A DNA stretch of 64,000 bases, taken from Calvatia gigantea. Lineage: Eukaryota; Basidiomycota; Agaricomycetes; Agaricales; Lycoperdaceae. The stretch lies in assembly GCA_025093985.1 (NCBI GenBank), contig JACAAK010000009.1, forward strand, positions 2,604,001-2,668,000. Reading direction: 5' to 3'. Both the position numbers and the translations under genes were made by a program. This document shows, in pieces, positions 34,830 through 45,369 of the stretch. Under the pieces are notes generated by a model that ran no database searches, had not been told where the DNA came from, and saw nothing but the letters and a program-made list of their open reading frames with translations. How positions within the stretch are numbered: the stretch's first letter is position 1; the number at the start of each line of letters is the position of its first letter.

Positions 34830-36597
34830 TCAAGAACAGGATGCGAGGTATCGGGCCTTGATGCTTAGAGACTTGAGGAATCGTTGGGGCACTGATATCT
34901 TCAGCTCACCCAACTCCCGCATTGTTGCTTCATGCTCCCGTTCAAGGCCACGGTACTGGTCCTGCAACAGTTTCACAACATCTTCATCCGTCCCCGACCT
35001 GTTGATCTGCTTTTTGAGAGTGCGCATCAATGATTTTCGTTCCTTGTCAAGCTCTTCGAGTCTGTCGAAAAGCTCTTGCCCCGCGTCGGTTCTGGGGAGC
35101 TCTCTGTTGTGTTTTACCGTCTCCTTTTGCAGCTGAACCGCTGCCAGTTGCTTTTTGGGTGTGTCGACGAAGCGCCCAAGGATATGCCACGCTGACTCCT
35201 CAGTGTTCCTGTAGCGTTCCGTACTTGACCCTCGCTCGATCATTGGCGCCCAAAATTTGGACTTGAGTTCCCCTTCACGTCGGTTTCCCTGTTCTTCATT
35301 GCGCAACTCGTCCCACATCGTCGTGACCATAACAACGCGACTGCACGCCTGTGGCCCACAGATTTTTTCAAACAACTGCAAGTTCTTCAAAGGCGTACCG
35401 GCCATGCGGTTGCCTGAAATTCGATGAAGGTAGAGGATGCCATCGAGGAGGATATTTTTATAGCCTCTTTCGAACAAAAATATTTCAGTGCGAGAAGCCA
35501 ACGATGTGTATTCGACTCACGCTTCTTTTAGCCATTCTGAGATGAGTTGTAGTATTTGGTAATCGGATTTGTGAGTATCGTCGAACCCAGGGGTGTCGAC
35601 GAGAACTACTTCAACATCACCTTCGGAAGTGGGAACGCGAACTCTAACGACGCTGATTTCGCTTGTGCAAGACTCCAAACCGTGTCCCACCCCTCTGTCA
35701 ATACCAGCGACAGTGCTGATAAACTGAAATTGGGTCGTGAGACTCAGGAATCTGCGTTTCGAATGTACTACGTACTGAACTTTTTCCCGATCCAGTCGGA
35801 CCCATTACTCTGGGAAAGTTGGGGTGAGATTTCGTGCTCTAGTTCGGTGGTTCCGCGGATAGGATAGGCTCACGCTATCACCGTATCTGTCTCCCTGAGT
35901 CCCTGAGTCTTTACGTCTTGAATCTCCTTGCGAAGGCTTGGAAAACGCGCATCTTGAGAGGTTGACGCAGCTATTTGCGCCGTCTCGTCGCGACTCTAGG
36001 GTAATGTCAATTGGAGGTGTATGGAAGAGTTAGGGGACTGAGACACCTTCACGAAATTGAATAGGGGGTACCACCTAGCATCGTGAGCCAAGACGATTGT
36101 ATCAGGGCAACGAATGTGACACACTTTTTTAGGAGACCAGGATCGCCCGTCAAAGTGTTAGCTAAGAAACTCTCAGCACAATAGATACGGCAAAGTCAAG
36201 AACAAGTACCCCTCGTAGCACTAGACGAACTTGCTACCGATGAAGTATTGGATTCCCCTCCCCCTCTCAACCTTGCAGAAGCTCCGTCGGATGCTGCCAG
36301 CCTTTTCCCTTCTTTAGTGGTCTGTCAATTCATAGGACGGGACACGTACGAATTCTGTAGTTCGGTAGTGCGCTGGTTGGTGGGCTTTCCTTCAGAAATT
36401 GGTTCTCCGGGCGCACCGCCATGTGATCTTAACCAGTCAGAGATGGAGGCTCCGGTTTCCTCTGTTTATTCTGAGGTCACTTATGGTGTAATGTTAGTGC
36501 CGGGCTTACCAGTTCGCTGACGGGGGTGATATACCCTGGTGCCAGTAGCTTGCACGGGCGGTAAGGAGGTGAGATAATGGTTTGAGTGAGGTGTCAT
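34830..36597 (-). CDS. GTP8: AIG1-like GTPase with long N-terminus (inverted copy of GTP5)
   Basis: The start at 36,597 gives MTPHSNHYLTSLPPVQATG, the counterpart of the GTP5 first exon. Middle exons keep the Ser/Lys-rich leader. The P-loop exon encodes VMGPTGSGKSS near 35,780-35,815. Next come GIDRGVGHGLESCTSEISV, VDTPGFDDTHKSDYQILQL, GILYLHRISGNRMAGTPLK and VVMVTTMWDE. A coiled coil ends in SVPQRFLKSLSIKARYLAS, with a stop at 34,830. Compared with GTP5 the hallmark has SGNRM instead of SDNRM. The N-terminal exon structure is inferred from GTP5; the G domain and coiled coil are intact. Confidence 0.75.
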
Positions 36598-38289
36598 GGA
36601 GGTGTGAGTGGGGGATTGAGTCATTGAGAATTATTTTCGCATGGATAAGTACCTCTGGCCACAATCTAGGCACGCGTTTGAAACCCGGAGGTGAGGATCT
36701 CGTCATGGGTCGACCTCGTTTGAAACACGCGGATTGACTTGCGTAATCCCAGCCCATCATCCACCTGCCACCTTTGTCCTTGTCATACACAGTGCGTGAT
36801 GTAAGTGCTAAAACAATCAACTCAGTCTCGTAGACTTAGTTTTCACTGAGAGCTGACAGATTGGTGTACAGGTTGCGGACAGGCAAAGTCAACTAATTTT
36901 TCCAAAGTTATAGTTTTTAAAAAATGACCCCTGGAAATGATTCCTCTCATTGAAGGCTGTCAGAGGAACTCAAAATCATAATATTCTATCGAGCCATTCC
37001 TCCACAAAATGCTAAATAAGGAAATAGGACCAAAAAATTGGCAGAGGACCGAAATTTATATAGAAAAGTATGAAAATATGTGCAATCAATTCCTTTTGCT
37101 AAAGCATGAACAACCCCAGGTTTTCAAACAATTTTAACGAGCCCATGTCACGTTATTAATTGAACATTGATAATCATTATTAAATCATTTTATATCACCA
37201 CTGGCACTATTCCACCAGAAAAAAAGGCAAAGTGCAGTATAGGAGGGTTTACATGATAATGGTGTGTTCACCTATGCTTGCTTCAGCATTGGTCTCATTC
37301 TTTGTGCAAATCAAGCCACAGGCCACTGGGGATGGGGCTGACCAGCCAAGCACTGCTACTTTGATGCATGTCGGAACTTCAATAAAAATGATGGGATCAC
37401 TTCATCAGCCGCCATTGTCCCCTCTGACTTCGAAAAATCTGGCCGGAGGTTGTAACTGATGTGACCACCTAAAGGGGGGGCCAATCCGAACACCGAGCAG
37501 CCGATGGTATCCTTGAGTTTCGACCATACATGTTGCGAAAATTTTGCGAAAAATTTTGGCAGTGACCAAAAACTCATGGGAAAAATCCGAAAGTTGTGTA
37601 TTTCGACGTATTCCAATGAATCCAAGTCTATAGCCAAGATTTCGTGCAATTTTACCGAGCCGATCGTGAGATACTAAATTTGTTGATTTTGCTTGTCCGT
37701 GACTGTAAATACAGTCATTTAACGGTCACATAGACACTATCAGTCACGTGGACACTTGACATTTCTTGGCGATTCCTTCATTGTTTTGCCTGCCGAGAAT
37801 TGCGAAAAGAAAGCCAAGAATAAGGCCTATCTGGTACTTCAAGCTTCAAGTGTCTTCTGAGAGGGTGAAATAAGAAATGCCAGTCTAAATTTATTCAGAA
37901 ATCCCAGCCTTTCTCAAATTTAGATTGACTTCTCACCCAATTCCCAGCTGAAGCGCTACAAAATGGTTGGAAATCACGACAGTGGTGAGGAATTTGGTGG
38001 CTAGTTGCGATATTACAGAGATTGATAGGAGGCAGCACGACCTGGTGCTCGGCAGCTGTATATGTCCACACATTCCACACCTCCTGCGCACGATGGAGAA
38101 GTGGCTGTTCACTTGACTCTATAGTCCTCATCCTGCGTGTGCTTTACCGTAAATCTCAGTCATTTACTCTGAGAAAATGTAAAGATTAGGGAAAAGTGTT
38201 GCCCTTATATAGAAAATTTGCCTATATAAGGCAAAATGGTCCAGTTGATTACTGGACAAACATAGTTTTATCCTGACGGGTATTCTACA
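36598..38289. other. AT-rich spacer between GTP8 and GTP9, probable inserted sequence
   Basis: From about 36,870 to 37,890 the sequence is richer in A/T than its surroundings, has no long reading frame and has no counterpart in the other GTPase modules, so it looks like a non-autonomous insertion. I could not find clear terminal inverted repeats or target duplications. The part from about 38,040 again belongs to the duplicated module, with an extra insert at about 38,130-38,245. Confidence 0.45.
38204..38236. repeat. Short palindrome in AT-rich spacer
   Basis: The arms TGCCCTTATATAG and CTATATAAGGCA flank an 8- to 9-base loop and could form a hairpin of about 12 pairs with one mismatch. It may be a cruciform or the footprint of a small element. 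Confidence 0.6.
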
Positions 38290-38473
38290 GCGCGCATGGA
38301 TGTCAAGGCACGAGCAAAGAGCAGGATCCTCATGTCAGGCATTAGGCTTTAACGCTCAGAGACTTGAGGAATCGTTGAGGCACCGGTATCGTCAGCTCAC
38401 CCAACTCCTGCTGCATCCTGCGTTGCTGTTGCACGCTCCTGTTCAAGGCAACGATACTGGTCCTACAGCAATT

Positions 38474-39560
38474 TCACAACATCCCCATGTTGATCTGCTT
38501 TTTGAGAGTGCGCATCAATGATTTTCGTTTCTTGTCAAGCTTGTCGAGTTTGGCAAAGAGCCCTTGCTCTCCATTGGTTCCGGGGAGCGTTCCGTTGTGT
38601 TTTACCGTCTCTCTTCTTGGCTGAACCGTCGTCACCAGCTGCTTTTGGGGTATGTCGACGAAGCGCCCCAGGATACGCCACGCTAACTCCTCAGAGCTCC
38701 TGTAGTGTTCCGTACTACTTGACCCTCGCTTAATCATTGGCGTCCAAAAGCCAAGCCTGAATTCCTCCTCACGTCGGCCTCCCTGTTCTTCGTTGCGTAA
38801 CTCGTCCCACATCGTCGTAACCATAACAACGCGACTGCACGCCTGTGGCCCACAAATTTTTCAAACAACTGCCAGTTCTTCATAGGCATATTGGCCATGC
38901 GGTTGCCCGAAATTTGGTGAAGGTAGAGGACATCATTGAGGAGGATATTTTCATAGCCTCTTTCAAATAAAAACATGTCGGTGCGAGATGCAAACGGTGT
39001 GTATTTGACTCATGCTTCTTTCAACCAATCTGGGGTGAGGCTGTTGTATCTGGTAACCGGATTTGCGAGTATTGTCAAACCCCAGGGGTGTCGACGAGAA
39101 CCGTCTCAACATCGCCCTCAGGTGTGGGGGCGCTGACTCTAACGAGGCCGATTTCTCTCGTGCAGGACTCTAGACCATGTCCCACCCCTCTGTCGACACC
39201 AGCGACGGCGCTGATAAAATAGAACTTGGTTACGAGGCTCCGGAATTCGCATGTTGAATCGATCACACACCGGACTTTTTTCTTGGTTCAATCGGGCCCA
39301 TTTTACTGAAAAAGTTGAGGTGAGATTTTGTGCTCTGATTGAGTGGTTGAGTGGATAGGACCAGACTCACGGTATCACCGTCTCCTTGAGTCCCTTAGTC
39401 TTTACATCTTGAACCTCCATGCGAAGGCTTGGGAAATGCGCTTTTTGAGTGGCTGACGCAGCCACTTGAACCGTCTCGTCGTGACCCTGAGGTAATGTCA
39501 ATTGAAGCAAAAAACAGAGATGTTAGACCGAAGGACCTTTCTGGAGTTGAATCGGGGGTA
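38474..39560 (-). pseudogene. GTP9: degenerate GTP8-type GTPase without a P-loop
   Basis: The sequence follows GTP8 in order but is broken. The P-loop exon near 39,290-39,320 now reads MGPIEPRKKS instead of MGPTGSGKSS. The G3 motif VDTPG is followed by an extra G that shifts the frame. Between the YLHQISGNRMA hallmark and VTTMWDE the frame shifts again (about 38,830-38,860). The C-terminus is cut short after LKKQINMGML. The 5' end stops abruptly at about 39,560, where similarity switches to the 3' flank of GTP10. A non-functional copy. Confidence 0.88.
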
Positions 39561-39775
39561 CCACCTTGTGTCCCTGGTCGATGTTGCTTAATATATATTA
39601 ATTTGTGTCCTTCCTTCGTCGCTAATGCATTCCTTGCGCCACATCCTGTCGCTTTTAAAGGTTGGACGCATCACTGACTTGAATCAAGATGTCTTTCCAA
39701 CTGGCGACCAATATTTGAACTAGGGCATTTCCGTCACAAGAACCATGAATTTTACACTCCAGACATACAGATAGA

Positions 39776-40573
39776 TTAGTGCTTCTGTATACCTGAGCCC
39801 TCCATCAAAGCAAACACAATCGACCAGGCACTGTGAAATGAGTCCTCGAATCGCATCATCCGTGATACGACGCTTCCCCGAGGGAGCTTATTCCAATATT
39901 CCTGCAATTCTCTTTCGCGTTGCAATCCGACAGCTTGAGATTTCAAGTCTCCCCACATTGTCGTCACCAACACCACTCGGTTAGGGAAACCCCCAATCGA
40001 CTCTTCGCATAGAGTCTTTAACAGAATCAAATACTTGAGCGGCGGGTCTGAGAGTTTGGCGTCTGTTATCCGGTGAAGGTAAAGGATACCTGAAATTCTG
40101 ACTTTCTTTGAAGAAGACCTCGAAGGTGGTTAGTACCGTGTCAGAAAATCACACTGAAATTTACTGACACACTCCTCAACCAAGTCCTCAGTTTTTTCTC
40201 TATAATTTTCTCTCCACGCTCGGAGTCGAAGGCAGGTGTATCTACAAAAACCACTCTCCTTTTCCCATAGCGTTCGGGGTTGGAACACTCGATATGTTGT
40301 ACATCAGTCACATCTGGCTCAAGGCCGTGCCCAATAGACAAGATATCTCGTCCTGCAGCCGTATTGATGAACTGCCTCGTTCCATGAGTTGTCCATGATT
40401 CTAGCTGATTAAATCATGCTCACAGTACTCTTCCCAACCCCTGCCTGGCCAACCACCCTGGACACTTGTTAAGTATATCAGACAAGGGGGGAGGTACTAA
40501 CGACGTACGCTATGATTATGTCGTCTTGATTGATACTGTCCATGGTAAGACGCTTAGAGAAGGTGGCACCCAT
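39776..40573 (-). CDS. GTP10: short AIG1-like GTPase (twin of GTP4)
   Basis: Exon 1 from 40,573 encodes MGATFSKRLTMDSINQDDII. The P-loop exon reads VVGQAGVGKST, with Thr changed to Ala compared with GTP4. The next exon gives IGHGLEPDVTDVQHIECSNP and VDTPAFDSE. The last exon (39,776-40,030) gives VVLVTTMWGDLKSQAVGLQ and the shared end GSGIQKH. Like GTP4 it lacks the coiled coil. Both copies keep an open frame at the same length, which argues for retained function. A run of 14 or so G at about 40,661-40,675 lies about 90 bases upstream. Confidence 0.76.
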
Positions 40574-40659
40574 GGCTTCAGAGGGGGAGAGCGACACCTT
40601 GGGCTTCAAGAGGAGTGTTGTATAACCTGAAACTCTCTACGTACCGTGCGTGACTAAGG

Positions 40660-40675
40660 GGGGGGGGGGGGGGTG
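40660..40675. repeat. Poly-G tract upstream of GTP10
   Basis: A homopolymer G run within the duplicated upstream flank. The matching spot near GTP4 (about 23,370) has only a short GGGGG, so the run expanded after duplication. Confidence 0.8.
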
Positions 40676-40879
40676 GATGATGGACTGGGGTTAATCATTA
40701 CACCAATCAATCCTCGTGTTTTGGGCGAGGTCAATCCATGACGAGATCGGATCATTCTCTGAAGATCTTCATCTTCGGGTTTCAAACACGAGCCTCGTTC
40801 GTCGTGCTAGATTGGGTCCAGGGATACATCCATGCGGAAGGAAGCGTGACCCGACGACTCGTTATCCCACTCACATTTT

Positions 40880-41050
40880 CATGGCACCCCACGCAAATCA
40901 TTGTCCCACCTCCTTACCGCTAGCACAAGCCGCTGGCACCGTGGTACATCGCCCTCATCAGCGGACCGGTACGGCTAATAACAACGTTACACCGTAAGTG
41001 ACCTCAGGATAAACGGAGGGGACTGGAGTCTCCGTCTTCAGTCGGCAAGT
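40880..41050 (+). pseudogene. Orphan first exon of a GTP5-type gene
   Basis: An ATG at about 40,880 encodes MAPHANHCPTSLPLAQAAG, clearly the first exon of GTP5, followed by the same GTAAGTGA donor and about 50 bases of its intron. The similarity then breaks off and the GTP11 upstream sequence begins. So the F-type/GTP5/GTP6 module was copied here and lost nearly all of its GTP5 part by deletion. Confidence 0.85.
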
Positions 41051-41371
41051 GACACTGGTCTTATTGAGCGTATTAAATCAAAGAAGTGTCTTCTTCAATA
41101 CGACAAACTTCCTCTTTTTGAGGTTAATCTGATACTGATTAGTATGACCCGCGCCACATGGACGATAAGGTTCAAAAACCCTAGATCCTGGTGATTATTG
41201 TAGGCAAAGTCACCAATCCAATTCTGTCTTCAGCCCACCTTCGAGGCAGCCACGTTGTTTAATTCATGACAGGCCGTCAACTATTGGTACTGCGGGGGAC
41301 CAAGACCCTATAAGCAATCAACGAATTCCTGCTTCCTCTGCTCCTCTATTCCAGGTCCCCAACAACTAACC

Positions 41372-42518
41372 ATGGCGGAAATTGATGCGATTTTGGGGAT
41401 CCAGAAGGAAGATGTCATTATTGCGTAGGTGTCTATTCTCAACAAGGTCGAGCAAACTGCCGCTCAGGTCAACCTTTCCAGGTTTATGGGGCCTACAGGT
41501 TCTGGGAAGAGCCACGTAGGCGACGGTCGTTTGCAATGTTAACACAGCGCTGACGCTTGCGCCTCTTAGTTCATCGATTTACTTACAGGCCAACAAGGTC
41601 GACGCGCTGGGGATTCGTTGCAGTCGGTAACGAACCGGGTCCAAGCAAGTCGCGTTAAACACCCAATTTTTGGTGATCAAATCGTCCTGATCGATACCCC
41701 CGGCTTCGATGACACCACTCGATCCGACATGCAAATTTTGCAAATGATTAGTGACTGGTTGCAAGATACGTGAGGTATAGCAGCTTTTTTGCATTCAAGA
41801 GCTGACCAGTAGGTGTGGCATAGGTATAAGAAAAGCGTGAAGCTTAGCGGGCTCATTTATCTTCACCGTATCACGGACAATCGCATGGCGGGTTCCCCAT
41901 ACAAGAACCTTCGCATGTTTGGAGAGCTGTGTGGCGACGCCGCGATGAGCCAGGTCATCCTCGTATCTACTATGTGGGAGGATCTCAAAGCCGGTCTCGG
42001 CGAGAAAAGGGAAGAGGAACTAAAGGCTAAATTTTGGAAGCCATTGATCGACAAGGGATCGAGAGTCGAACGTCTGGAGAGGAGTGCAACGGACGCAGCT
42101 TGGGCCATCGTTAACGAACTCATCAAAGGCAAGGAGATGAGAGAGGCCGTTTTATTGCAGGAAGAGTTAGTAGACCTCGGAATTAAGCTCAACGAGACTG
42201 CGGCTGGCAAGACACTTCATAACTCGCTCCAGAAACTCCTCGCAGATCAGAAAGACTCCATGAAGTCGTTACTCGCACGGGCGGAGAGGTCGAACGACCC
42301 GGAATTAGTGAAGGAGCTGAGAAAGGAGTGTGCAAAAATGGAAGCGCAATTCCAGAGGACGTTTGAGGAAGCGAAGAAGTTGAAGATCCCGCTGGGACAA
42401 CGGATCAAGGCATTCTTCTTCGGAAAGAAAACACGAGCCGTACGTTTCTTTTATTTGTCAGGGCGAGGCTTGTGCTAACATTTCCTAGAAAGCCGTCAAA
42501 GTCGTGGGGGGAGCTTGA
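41372..42518 (+). CDS. GTP11: AIG1-like GTPase with coiled coil and basic tail
   Basis: Exon 1 encodes MAEIDAILGIQKEDVIIA. Exon 2 (41,482-41,515, 34 bp) encodes FMGPTGSGKSH. Exon 3 (from about 41,571) gives FIDLLTGQQGRRAGDSLQS and IDTPGFDDTTRSDMQILQM. The main exon from about 41,819 has SGLIYLHRITDNRMAGSPYK, VILVSTMWED, AAWAIVNELIKG and a long coiled coil. The tail IPLGQRIKAFFFGKK is split by a last intron from KAVKVVGGA and the stop at 42,516-42,518. All motifs are intact. Its downstream flank contains the second ncs2 fragment. Confidence 0.86.
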
Positions 42519-42529
42519 GGCACGATCCT

Positions 42530-43450
42530 GGGCGGGGCAATCCTCTTTTTATCTCTTGCATGTAGTCGTTCAGCTTGTCTGTATTGTTACTCGGGGGGTG
42601 AATCACAACCTCATAACGCAACCGAGGTCGGTTTATCGCTACCTCATGATGCAGAATGCAGCAGAAACTCCTTGGTTGCGCCTGGCACGTTTTTCGCCTC
42701 CACTTTCCTCGTACGGTCGTACCCCAAATTTCCCGATCAGCGTTTGACAGGCTCGCCCAAACAGGGACAGCATTCCCTCCGACGGTTTTACTAGTCCATG
42801 TTGTGCGGCATGAATAGCGGAGATTCGGTATCATCTGAGCCGGGCGTCCAGTTCGTGGCCGCCTGACACACCACCATCGAGTTTTACGTTAGGTGGGGGG
42901 TTGCTGTCGGGGCCAAGGTCATGATATGATCGAATTGATATTTTATGTTCCCATTCTTGTGTCCTGGACTGGGCAGGCCCGGAGACAGCTGAGCTTGGAC
43001 AGCACGGAACGGACGATGCATATGTACCTTTCGCAGAGCAAATGTTTTCCAATAGTATCTCCCCTGGTCGTGAGTTTGTTACATGTCCATGCAATTGCAG
43101 AAACTGCTGAGGGATAGTCTTTCTCCAGCCTGGCTCATAATGAAATCTGGAAATTTCTATTAGCATAGTCTAAAAGACCACATGGTTATAAATACCTCGA
43201 GTCAAAGCACCAATATCGTGCCAGCCACCAGTGTATTTTTGCTTTCCGGGAGGAGCACAACCTCCAGACCACTTCACTAAGCCCAAAAAGTGCACTCCTT
43301 TACGCCGACGTCACGTACGTAGGGGCCGAACGACCCTCAAGGCTTAAAGCTTAAGGTTTCGCCGGTGCCGGCTTGATTTCCATGAAACCACTCCTCTTAG
43401 GATTCCTTTCCCCCTAAGTATCCTCCATCTTTAGATACGGATGATATTAA
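42530..43450 (-). pseudogene. Truncated ncs2 copy (C-terminal part only)
   Basis: The minus-strand frame 42,831-43,166 reads GHVTNSRPGEILLENICSAKG and NVKLDGGVSGGHELDARLR, matching the ncs2 C-terminal region at 45,580-45,834 in order. A second block with WTSKTVGGNAVPVWA matches the ncs2 end. The frame is broken. The CLFCERY cysteines have been lost and no PP-loop or N-terminal part exists. The match ends at about 43,450, near the point equivalent to 46,150. Confidence 0.85.
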
Positions 43451-44096
43451 GAGGAGGCCCAGTGTTGGGATGTGGTTGGAGTGTTTAAGCGGTCAACTGC
43501 TGGTGCGTCATATCCTTCCTTGAACCAAACTCCAAAAGGAAGAGTAACGTACGTCTGACAGATAGATATCACCCGGGAATAAATTAATAACATCCTGCGC
43601 TGTTTTCTTATGCAATACGTATTCCACCCCGATAATGTTCACAATATTCCTTGCCAACCGGACTGAGGCTCCCTATGGGTTTGCTTTGCTCCTTTATTAA
43701 CACTACTTACCACTTATTCATTATACTTGTCCCGACCACCACCAGGCTGATCATCGATCTACACGTATAAGCTGGTAACGTGTAAGATAGGAATTCGCCT
43801 ATACTTAGGGCCCGTGACTGCCAGCCGCTCGAGTTAACGCGACGTTAATGTACCCGGACTGGTGTCGGATTGAGTTGGGTGGGGTTCTTCTACTCGATTC
43901 AATGACCCATGTTCTCGAATAGCCACTGGTAGGAAAATCTTTCGCGTCACCGAGCCACCTCGAGGCGGCCATATTGCTCCCCTCATGGCCGGCGGTCGTC
44001 GCTGGCTGATGCAAGGTACCAAGTCCTTGTAACAGGTGGATCCCTACCTCCTGCTACCTTCCGCGACCCTTGGCGCCAGTATCCCGACAGCTCACT
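43451..44096. other. Gap with duplicated GTPase promoter
   Basis: No gene is seen. The last 150 bases resemble the upstream region of GTP6 and probably hold the GTP12 promoter. Confidence 0.4.
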
Positions 44097-45242
44097 ATGG
44101 CAAACGTCGTCAACGCAGTAATGGGAGTCAGGAAGGACGATATCATCATCACGTAGGTGCCTATTATTGATAAACTCGAGTGGATCGCAGTTTAGATCAG
44201 CCTTTCCAGGTTCATGGGGCCTACGGGGACTGGGAAGAGCTATATCGGTGACACTTTTGTGCCCGTACACCAGAACGATGCTCACTCTATGCCTCATAGT
44301 TCATTGATCTCCTTGCTAACCAACGGGGCCAACGCGCTGGGAGCACGCTGAAGTCTGTGACAGCCCGGATCCAGGCAACTCGTGTCAGACATCCAGTCTA
44401 CGGAGATCGGGTTGTCCTCGTCGACACCCCCGGTTTTGATGACACCACTCGATCTGATGAAGAAATTTTGCATATGGTCGGTTACTGGTTGCAAAAGACG
44501 TGAGATGTTTCAACTGTTGCATGAAGTAACTCCTGACCGTTATCACAGGTACGAGAAAGACAAGAAGCTCACTGGGCTTGTCTACCTTCATCGCATCCCG
44601 GACAATCGTATGGCGGGCACTCCGTACAAGAGCCTTCGCGTATTCGGGGAGCTATGCGGCGACATCGCGATGAACCGGGTCATCCTCGTATCTACTATGT
44701 GGGGAAGGATCAGACACGATATCGCCGAACCAAGAGAAGCGGAGCTCAAGGACAAATTTTGGAAGGCATTGATCGACAAGGGATCGAAAGTCGATCGCCT
44801 GGAGGAGAGTACAACGGCAGGGGCTTGGGCTATCGTTGACCAACTAATTAGGGATGCGGATGTGAGAGAGGTCGTTCTATTGCAAGAAGAATTAGTAGAT
44901 CTCGGAGTCAAACTCAACGAGACCGCAGCTGGCAAGATGCTCTATAATTCGCTTCAGAAACTCCTCGCAGACCAGAAGGATTCTTTGAAATCGTTACTCG
45001 CACAAGTGGAGAACTCAAACGACCCAGCACTAACAAAGGAGATGAAGAAGGAGTATGCAAAAATCGAAGCACAGTTCCAGAAGACATTCAAGGAGGTGCA
45101 GAAGCTGAAGGTTCCGCTGGGCCGACGGATCAGGGCGTTCTTCTTCGGAAAGAAAGCGCGAGCCGTATGTTGCTTTTCACTGTCAGGCCAAGTTTATACT
45201 AATACTTCCCAGAAAGGCGTCAAAGTCGTGGGGGAAGATTGA
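44097..45242 (+). CDS. GTP12: AIG1-like GTPase; donor site after the P-loop exon lost
   Basis: Exon 1 encodes MANVVNAVMGVRKDDIIIT and the P-loop exon encodes FMGPTGTGKSY. Later exons give RAGSTLKSVTARIQATRV, VDTPGFDDTTRSDEEI, TGLVYLHRIPDNRMAGTPYK, VILVSTMWGR, a coiled coil, IPLGRRIR-type tail residues and KGVKVVGED-stop. The odd point is the donor after AAGAGCTAT at about 44,262. GTP6, GTP7 and GTP11 have GTAGGT or GTAGGC here, but this copy has ATCGGT. The next GT (44,268) would make a frame that stops at once. Unless an AT-AG intron is used, the transcript should be misspliced. The neighbour downstream is ncs2, convergent, with 127 bp between stop codons. Confidence 0.78.
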
Positions 45243-45369
45243 GGCACGATACAGAACGGGCCAAATCTTTTCCTATCTCTAACATGTTGTAGTTATGTTT
45301 ATCTGTACCATATACTCGGGGAAGTGGACCACGGCCTCACAATGCAGTTAAATTCGGTTTATCGTCACC

